DNA of 64,000 nt, from positions 319,682,018-319,746,017 of the forward strand of contig OX352772.1 of the NCBI GenBank assembly GCA_947095535.1, written 5' to 3'. Each line of letters opens with the position of its first letter. The first letter of the stretch is position 1. The translations under genes were made by a program, and so were the position numbers. Under the pieces are notes generated by a model that ran no database searches, was not told where the DNA came from, and saw only the letters and a list, made by a program, of their open reading frames with translations. Positions 56,537 through 64,000 of the stretch are shown one piece after another. This DNA comes from Poecilobothrus nobilitatus. Lineage: Eukaryota; Arthropoda; Insecta; Diptera; Dolichopodidae.

Positions 56537-59500
56537 TAACAAAATACAATAATAAAAATTTACTACTCTTATAGTTCTTATTCAAAAAAATGTTCTTCTC
56601 ACTTACAATATCTATTTGCTTACTTTGTTTCTAAGAGAAGTTTACAACTCATTAAATAAATTTTTTTTTTTTTATAAATTATGTGCTTTAATGACTTTTA
56701 AGCTTCGCAATTAAATTATTTTCATTTTATTAGCTATAAATTAATTTCAGATTTATTTAACAAACCCTATTAATAGTAAGTGTATACCTTACCTAACTGC
56801 GTTATTTCACATAAAGAAAAATAAAAAGATTCATGCTAAAATTTTATAACCAATAATTAAAAGATATATAAAGACTTAAATAATAATACGTTCAAATTTT
56901 GATTCAAAAAAAAAAAAAAAACAAATTTTATTATAAAAGAAAAAGGTATTTTTATTTTGTTAAAGAAAAATGATATAAATTCGGTTTTGATTTCTTCTAA
57001 TAGATACTATCTTATATATATATAGCTACTGCATTATTAATCAAAATGAAAAATTTCTTTACAATTTTCATTCTCTTAATGATTATTATACGATCTACCT
57101 ACCTACATTTTAACAAAATAACTTCTGTATATTTTTTCTACTATATCTGAATAATTATTAATCTAAAGTCTTATCATTTAATTGCCTTTACATTTTGTAC
57201 TAGAATATTATTCTATAGAATTTTTTTTATAACTGTTTTTTGTTTTTCTATTTTATTCACCGATTTTCACTGATTTATCAAACATTTAACTTTAAACTTG
57301 TCACATAATTTTCATTTTATGTACCTATATTGTATAATTTTTTTTTTTTTATATATATACATGTATATATATATATATATATATTTAATAAAGTTCACCT
57401 GGTTGAAATAAATACTATATTTCACGGTTAAACTTAAGATACAAAATACAATATTATTATATCTATCTGATTGTACCAACATATTATATATGTTAATAAA
57501 TAAATACATAGAAATACTCAAGACAATATTCCCATAATATTAAGAATCATTAATATTTTAAATTAGTCGATATAAAATTGTTATCACAGGTATTAATTAT
57601 TTACCTTTTGAATAGACTCTCTCTTTATTTTAAAATTATTCATATTTTTAAAAATAAAATAAAAAATAAAAGTTGAAAAGATTATCGTAAGATTAATTAA
57701 TATCTGTGGATATAATTTATAATAACCCAAATTTACTAATAAATTCAAATAACAGTATAATTTTTTTTGTGTATTTCGGAAGATAAAATTAATAAAAATA
57801 AGTGCAATATTTTAAATTTTTATTTGGTACAATAAAAGGATTCTCAGAAATCTGTAAAATATGGTCATAAAAGAAGGATATATTATTTTATATACCTATA
57901 CAGTATATACACATTACTATAAACACTATATACTAATTAGAATTTGGTTCATATCTGTTGGTTGAACTTTGATTGTTAGATTGATCTAAAAATTTAAAAA
58001 ATTTGTCGTTATAAATACATATTTAGATTCCTTTTCTTTCTTCAATCATGGTTACAGTCATATGGCCGTTCTTTATAATACTTCTTTACCATTTAGTTTT
58101 AATACTATTGTTTTTTCTTCTCAACAACTTATGAAACAGTTTTCTATACCTTTTTTCATTTTCTCTTCAATATTTTATATTTATAGAACTTCTAAAGGAT
58201 TTATGTACTATAGTTAGTCCAATTCTATAAATTGGAAAAGCTCTTTTTGCCTAATATCTTTTGACAAAAGTGACATTTTACAACTTGTTCATTATTCAAA
58301 ACTATATTTGAAACTTTCGTACTTTACAAATATTATAAATACATAAATACTATAAAAATTGTATCTATAACCGTGATTTGTTAACCAATTCTAATATTCT
58401 TCCTAACCAATTATTTGTTTTATCCATAGATACATATTTCAACGATAACCTGTTTTGTTTTTTAAATATGTACTATTTTATTAAAAGCCTTTTTTTGAAG
58501 TGATATTTTGTTATTCCTAAGTCTTTTTGCCAAATAGCATTCGGCAAAATGTCCTTTTAAGAAATGGATATAAACAAACTGGCATGCTCCCCTTTTAAAT
58601 CTTTTTCCTAGTCTAAAAGTTTAGTATTGCCTAATTTCATTATTGCTCCTTTTAATTATAATTAATGTTTTTATTTGTTTTTTTTTTTACATTTTAACAA
58701 ATGAACTCTATTTTAAAGTTAAATAATGTGTTCACCTTTAAACATTTTTTGTTCATAATATATATAAAATAAAAAATGTTTGTAACTTTCTAGAACTTGT
58801 GACTGACGGGCATAATAATAAAAAATAAAAATGTTTTAAAATATTTAAAAATGAAATGACAGAAAAAACAACAAAATTAAAGTTGATGACCAGTTTAAAA
58901 TTTAATACCTTCTCCTTTCTACTATTTAACTGCAAATATATGCATTTAAAGTAAAAAAAAAAACTATGCATTTTATTTTGTTTTTTTTGCTTCCTTAGAT
59001 ATTATTTAAATCCGTTGGATTTTAGAAGAAAGCGTGCCATGTATCTAATCATTGAACTGGATTCAGTGTTGTCGATTAAACACAAAAACAAATAAATAAA
59101 GAGCAAAAAAAAAAATAAAACAAGAAATTAAAATGATCCGATTGCGATGGCAAACTAATTAACAATTTTAGTTGATTATATTTTTATGTATATTATAATA
59201 TACATATATATAAATAATAAATATCTATATTTATTATCTATAATAGGTATTATAATTAAAAACCTTATATTTATATGAATATTATAATATTATAGGAAAT
59301 AGGAATAAAATAAATTTGAATCGATATCAGATATCTTAAAATTTCACAGAAAAAATTTTATGCTTTCTTTTGTAATTTAAGAAACAAAAAAAAAGATAAC
59401 ACCGTTATATTTAGTTACTTTTTGAAAATGTTTACTCTTTACTATATTCATTTTATAATTAGTATTCTCTTATTTTTATGCAAGATAAAAAAAAGAGTAA

Positions 59501-59967
59501 AAGATTCGAAATATTGCCTAGGAGAAAAAAAAAATTAAGAGGTGATTTTAAAAAAAGAGAAAATTATAAATGTTAATTAACTACTTATGCAACAAAACTT
59601 TTATAGATTTTTTTTTTTGTTTTTATTTTTTTGATATATTTTAAAATATAATATTTTATTCTAGATTTTATATGATTTAATACATTCGTCAGTCAGTTTA
59701 AAGTTGTATGTTGCACTAAATATTATAAACATAAGTATATTCATTTACAGAATATGCACCTACTGTAGAAAAAATCGTACAGGTTCTCTTACGACCATTA
59801 AGCTATTAACAATAATTAAAATGAAATTGATTGAAAAGTTACAGTCTTATCGTCTTATAACGGTTTTTTAAGAAATAAAGATCTTTAAAAAGATACAGTA
59901 TTTAAAATAAATCTTAAAAATCAATTAACATATGACATTAACATATTTAACAAAAATAAATACTTAC
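56537..59967. other. AT-rich non-coding region
   Basis: No gene is supported. A TA tract with a T run lies at 57339-57384. A balanced patch near 59010-59075 (GAAGAAAGCGTGCCATGTAT) has no frame or repeat partner. Confidence 0.5.
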
Positions 59968-60000
59968 CTTCCACAAAATATATACCTTCACTTCCTATAC
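59968..60000 (-). CDS. Weak candidate short exon
   Basis: On the minus strand, ATACCCTAG precedes 33 nt reading IGSEGIYFVE in the only open frame, followed by the donor GAAG|GTAAGTAT. With the alternative acceptor GAAAG the exon would be 44 nt (to 60011). The pyrimidine tract is poor. Its exit phase (1) does not join directly to the phase-0 candidate at 31658. Chance is a real possibility. Confidence 0.13.
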
Positions 60001-60227
60001 CTAGGGTATATCTTTCAAAATATGTGAAAAATAAAATAAATAAAAAGCCTAATGACAACAGGGAGCAGCCTATCCTTAGCAATTCATTAGAAGATTAAAT
60101 TAGTAGAGATTTATACATACATACAAATTCCAAGGAATAAATTTTATGATGCATTTAGTGAACAATAACTTATGAAGAAAACAAAATTTATATTAAAATG
60201 AAATTATAAGGAAAAATACGAAAACAA

Positions 60228-60976
60228 AGCAGAATGTAAAGCCAAATGTTTTTAAAAGTGCACATTTTTCAAAAGAAAATAAAATTAGTTTAGAATTGTG
60301 ACTTATACCAAAATTTGAGACTTGTTCACTTTTACGGAAAACCTATTATATTATAAGGAAAAGCTGTTAACACAAATTGATATAAATCGATGACTAAAAA
60401 AAAGTGAATTTTTAATTTTTAAATAGCTCTTAAACAGGGGGAGATTCAAAAAAGGTTTCTGGGATAACTTATTTTCAATTCTCAAAGAATTTTCTTTAAA
60501 TAGTTAATAATGTTCTCCTTCAAAATTTTAATATTCTATCTCAAAGCGTTTCAGAGATATAATGGAAGTAAAATCTTGCAAAAGTTTTGTCTTCAGATAA
60601 CGGTAAATATAAATAATAAATAATAAATTATAAAAATTATAATAAATTTTTAAATTGAAAAAATAGGGACCTAGGTGGCCTAGAGGGTAAGAGCGTATAC
60701 AATACGCTGTAAACACCGAGGGAGTGTTAGTTCGAATCCAGCACACGTCGTAAGAGTTATTCCCCTTTACGACATTTACAGCCACGCCTGTAGAAAAAGC
60801 TGTGTAATTTCCTGTCCACATTTATGTGGCAGAAAAATGCATTAAAAAAAAAATTGAAAAAATGTTAAGGAGAACTTGAGATATTATACGTTTGAAAATG
60901 GGATATTTTTAAACTTTGAGAAACTGTAGCTTCGTAATGGGTGGAGCTACATAAAAATGTTATTCTACAATATTTT
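60228..60976 (+). repeat. R2 repeat, left part of a split copy
   Basis: Blocks in order are CAGAATGTAAAGCCAAATGT, AAAGTGCACATTTTTCAAAA, TTTGTCTTCAGATAACGGTA, AAGGAGAACTTGAGATATTA, AAAATGGGATATTTTTAAAC and GTAGCTTCGTAATGGGTGG. It contains a complete SINE-A (60665-60850) and is broken at 60976 by a DINE-1-like element. The missing right end reappears at 63345-63465. Confidence 0.65.
60665..60850 (+). mobile_element. Full-length SINE-A, tRNA-derived, with target duplication
   Basis: A 186-bp element flanked by an exact 13-bp direct repeat AAATTGAAAAAAT (60652-60664 and 60851-60863). The head has a pol III A box TGGCCTAGAGGG (60676-60687) and B box AGTTCGAATCC (60729-60739), as in a tRNA gene, with a longer than normal interval. 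The body has GACATTTACAGCCACGCCTG and AAAGCTGTGTAATTTCCTG, then CCACATTTATGTGG, a perfect 3' hairpin, and an A-rich tail. SINEs of this type are pol III transcripts moved by a partner LINE. Intact boxes and target duplication suggest it is the youngest insertion here. Confidence 0.9.
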
Positions 60977-61408
60977 TATACCCGTATGAACTATGTTCAA
61001 GGGTATAATAAATTTGTCATTACGTTTATGACACCTTAAAGGAGTCGAACTAGATATAGTGTCAAAGGTATGGATCGGCTCAGAATCGAATTCTGAGTCG
61101 ATTAAGCCATGTACGCCCGTCCGTCCGTCCGCACGATAACTCAAAAAATAAAGGAGCTAGGACGCTGAAATTGTTTTTACGTCACTTTTGCAAAATTGTT
61201 AGTTTTGCTATTTAAATCCAACATTTTCGGTCGGCAGATTCGAGTAGCTGCCATACAACTTCTATCTTTATATAGAAATAACTCAGTATCTATTCAAGGT
61301 AGCTTTCTGAAATTTTGCAAATGATGATCAAGTTTTATGGCAACAACTTCTGTAAAATTTGGTTGTGGTGGTGCGACGGGTTCGAGTAGCTGCAATACAA
61401 CATCTCTT
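60977..61408 (+). mobile_element. DINE-1/mini-me-like element, left part
   Basis: Starts TATACCCGTATGAACTATGT then CAAGGGTATAATAAATTTG, GATATAGTGTCAAAGGTATG, ATTCTGAGTCGATTAAGCCA, a GTCCGTCCGTCCG tract (about 61119-61131), ATAACTCAAAAAATAAAGGA and two internal units with GCTGCCATACAACTTCT / GCTGCAATACAACATC. This is the mirror of 11601-12403. It interrupts the R2 copy, and its right end is at 62942-63345. Confidence 0.65.
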
Positions 61409-61790
61409 TATACCCGTACGATAGGATCGGGTATAATAAAATTACTCCTCCGTTTGTAACACCTCGAAATAAGCGAGCTAGATATACCTTCAAAGGTATG
61501 GATCGGATCAGAAAAAAATTTTAAGACTTTTGAGCCATGTCCGTCCGTCCGTCCGTCCGTCCGTCAGCACGCTAACTCAAAAACTAAGAAAGCTAGAATC
61601 TTGAAATTTACACAAAATTTTTTGGGAGTAATTTGTAGGTTCCCTATTTTTTTTGGTTGAGTTTGGACCAAGCCTTAGGGTAGCTCTCGAACACCTAACT
61701 TTTAGATCCCCACATTTTTTTTGCAATAGAGCTATGCAATTTTAGGCGCTGATAGATTTCACAAAAATATTAATTTTATTTTTAATAACT
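61409..61790 (+). mobile_element. Second DINE-1/mini-me-like subfamily with GTCC microsatellite
   Basis: It opens TATACCCGTACGATAGGATC, GGGTATAATAAAAT, then GCGAGCTAGATATACCTTCA, AAGGTATGGATCGGATCAG, GAGCCATGTCC, a pure GTCC tract (61539-61565), AACTCAAAAACTAAGAAAGC and TAGAATCTTGAAATTTAC. This order closely parallels known DINE-1/INE-1 copies of flies (TATACCCG...GGGTATA...CCATGTCCGTCC...CTCAAAAACT...AGCTAGAA). Different internal sequence from the 60977 unit shows a separate subfamily. Confidence 0.65.
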
Positions 61791-61794
61791 TTTT

Positions 61795-62285
61795 TTTGTA
61801 GCCCCACCCGTTACGGAGCTACAGCTCCCCAAAGGTTCAAAAAAGCTCTATATTTAAATTGTTATAGCACAAGTTGTGTAAGGTATATCTTCATTTTGAA
61901 AACGCCAAACGATTACTACTTTTATTAGCTTTAAAACTATATATACTATATATATATATTTGTGGCATACGGTGTCTTAATTTACCGTTATGCGAAACTA
62001 AAATTTTGCAAAATCCTTTAACCCTTCTATCTTCTAAACGGTTTAAGTTGGAAACTTGAAATTTTGACAGAAGTTAGATCTTTGAAAATAAGTCATTTCA
62101 AAATGAGTCATTTCAGAAATTTTTTTTGTATGACCCCCCGTTTAGGAGCTGTAAGGGGTCAAAAACTGAAAATTTTCTATTTTTAAACACCTGTAACTTG
62201 AACACCTGTTAGAATTTTTTTAAAGTAATACATAAAAATTAAAGCTTCAACATTATATTCTTATTTCTGTTAACAACTTTTTTTA
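61795..62285 (-). repeat. R2 repeat, inverted fragment inside the composite
   Basis: It carries CCCCACCCGTTACGGAGCTA, GAAAACGCCAAACGATTACT, ACCGTTATGCGAAACTAAAA, a GGAAACTTGAAATTTTGACA block, GTTTAGGAGCTGTAAGGGGT, and AAAGCTTCAACATTATATTC. This is the same order as 3655-4080 and the reverse complement of the plus-strand R2 copies. Confidence 0.6.
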
Positions 62286-62941
62286 ATAATATAGGGTTAC
62301 TTTATAATTGACGAAAGTGTTACTTGATTTTTTCAAATTTTCTAACAAAATTCTTCAACAAATTTTTTGCATTTTGTTTTACTCGATAATTTGAAATTGT
62401 TGAGGATATAATGCGTAGTACATAAAAATGTAAATAAATATACAACATAACGGTTGCTTGAAGAATTTTTATTTATATGATATTAATATATATACATACT
62501 TATATAATATCATGTTTATTTACATATCGTATACGTCACTAGTGAATGAGTGATAAGAGTATAGATGTATATTATATAGCGCCGTATTTACATACATATA
62601 TGTATTTTATTGTACTTATAAGAAATTATTCTGTCAATGGAATATTTAAATATAATATAATATAATATTTAAAATTATATTTACTATTTTATACTAAGTA
62701 AATTTAATATACATTTACCTCTTAGAATTAAATGGTACTATAGAATATTTGAAAAAGTTTTGGATTGATAATCGTTATGTGAAAGGTTAGAATCTGCTTT
62801 CGAAGAATGTACATATCACCATATAGTTTGAATATATGTACAACCCATAGTTCTAGAAATTATAAAATTCACCCAAATTATTTTAAAATACTAAAATATT
62901 AAAAAAATAATATTGTGAGCAGAGTGACAGGCTGTTAACAT
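62286..62941. other. AT-rich interior of the composite
   Basis: No gene. TATA/CATATG-rich simple sequence near 62480-62620. It lies between the inverted R2 fragment and the right part of the DINE-1-like element. Confidence 0.45.
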
Positions 62942-63344
62942 ACTAACGGTTCGTACGGGTATCTAAGAGTTGACAAAGGCAACTGTATTCTTCCTCGTTT
63001 TAAATGAAAATAACTCAGTGTCTATTGAATCTAGCTATCTGAAATTTAGTGCAAAAGTGTCGAGTTGCATGCCAAAAACTTTTGTAAAATTTGATTGGTC
63101 TAAAGCAGCCGGTTCAGGCTTCTTGCATTTCTTGGAACTTAATGAAGCTACGCGCAATAGATTCGGGTAGCTGTCATACAACTCCACAATTTACATAAAT
63201 ATATCTCTGTAGTTCGGTACTAAAACATCTGAATGTTTTTAAAAGATTATCAAGTTTTATAGAAACAGGATATATTACGTTCATACGGGTATCTCAGAGT
63301 TGACACAGTCTACTCTACTGCACTCTTCCTCGTTTATTTTAAGA
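62942..63344 (+). mobile_element. DINE-1/mini-me-like element, right part
   Basis: GGTTCGTACGGGTATCTAAG opens it. Then come CTCAGTGTCTATTGAATCTA, GCATGCCAAAAACTTTTGTA, ATTCGGGTAGCTGTCATACA, GTTCATACGGGTATCTCAGA and GTTGACACAGTCTACTCTAC, ending at CTCTTCCTCG. This equals the complement of 11601-12000. The two ACGGGTAT termini are the inverse of the TACCCGTAT left end. Confidence 0.6.
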
Positions 63345-63465
63345 GGTCTTTTCTTAGTCACATAGTATAGAAGTTTTGTAAACAGACGGACGGGCAGCCT
63401 GCAATTAATATGGATTTTCTTTAAATTTTTTTTTTTTGGAAAATGTGCTAAAAAACGTTGCAACG
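63345..63465 (+). repeat. R2 repeat, right part of the split copy
   Basis: GTATAGAAGTTTTGTAAACA, GACGGACGGGCAG, then TTTTTTTGGAAAATGTGCTA, matching the last 120 bp of the 51483-52313 copy. It completes the R2 copy begun at 60228. Confidence 0.6.
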
Positions 63466-64000
63466 CAATTTATTTTTTATTATTTATTTTAACTACTTAT
63501 TAATAACTGGTAACTGATAATTAATAACTAAGAAATTTTATAGTATGTATGTACATATATAAAACATATATATACATATATAAAATATAATTTAAAGCTA
63601 ATAGTAAAATTTAAAAGTTTTGTTTTTATAAAATATTGCCGTTATTTAAAAATTTAATTAAAATACTATTATTATGTACACATATTAAATTGTTTTAAGT
63701 AGAAAATAATTTTGACTAACTGAATAATTGTTTAGATGTTAGAATATAGTTAAGGGGGCTAAAAATGCGAAACTTAACTAAGAATGAATACGAGATTGCT
63801 ACTGCATTCACAATCTAAAAAAATATGTTTTTTTTTTCGTGCCACTCTATAAGTAGCATAAGGCATCCACTAAGTCATTTATTTAATCATGTTTGAGTGA
63901 GCTTCAGTTTCGGGAAACCTTAATTTCATTAAGTCGTTGAGTACTTGGTTGTAGCTATAAATTGTACAAGACTATGGGACGTTTTCTTTTCTACGTCATC
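63466..64000. other. AT-rich end of window
   Basis: TATA-rich filler to about 63600, then a more balanced terminal 250 bp without recognisable coding sequence or repeat partner. Confidence 0.45.

Noticed and set aside
60528..60821. 97-codon minus-strand frame
   Set aside because: It is the reverse complement of the SINE-A insertion plus R2 sequence, so not a gene.

Overview
This 64 kb window is very AT-rich eukaryotic DNA, most likely intergenic or deep intronic sequence from an insect. The longest open frame is only 136 codons and is low-complexity. There are no bacterial operons, rRNAs, canonical tRNA genes or CRISPR arrays. What can be read is a layered graveyard of transposable elements set in A/T-run-rich filler. 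A piggyBac relic, two tRNA-derived SINE families, PHD-containing and RNase H-containing LINE relics, and a repeat resembling DINE-1/mini-me elements (TATACCCG start, GTCC microsatellite) point to an insect. The DINE-1-like repeat hints at Diptera but does not prove it.

Layout, 1-20 kb: filler with a SINE-B copy (2570-2935), an unclassified repeat R2 (3655-4080), three inverted-repeat DNA elements (4691-5429, 7424-8727, 13264-13887), a weak LINE end (9890-10100), a DINE-1-like copy (11601-12403), and a SINE-B tRNA-like head joined to a nearly perfect 166-bp tandem duplication (12687-13105). A foldback MITE lies at 19919-20068. 20-40 kb: SINE-B (24443-24855), a LINE ORF1 relic with a PHD finger (26830-27601, minus), SINE-A copies (29150, 30147, 31985), a candidate 57-nt exon on the minus strand (31658-31714), and an inverted-repeat element (35034-35720).

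40-64 kb is the densest part: DINE-1-like and SINE-B copies side by side (39947-40708), SINE-B (41796-42600), a poly-A tailed retroelement end (44375-44775), an inverted-repeat element (46047-46826), R2 copies around a Tc1/mariner transposase end (47338-49100), a Tc1/mariner MITE (50783-51130), R2 (51483-52313), a long hairpin (52835-52946), an RNase H LINE end (54175-54600, minus), and a piggyBac remnant with intact TTAA duplications (55289-56532). A nested composite follows (60228-63465): an R2 copy carries a full-length SINE-A with a 13-bp target-site duplication and is split by DINE-1-like sequence, which itself contains a second DINE-like unit and an inverted R2 fragment.

I found no gene that I can assign with confidence. 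The best host-gene candidate is the 57-nt minus-strand exon. If it is real, much of the window is intron of a large minus-strand gene. The strongest results are structural: bounded transposons with target duplications, two tRNA-derived SINE families, and a 49-bp inverted repeat whose only two mismatches become G-U pairs in plus-strand RNA. Base composition, similarity and identity statements were judged by eye.
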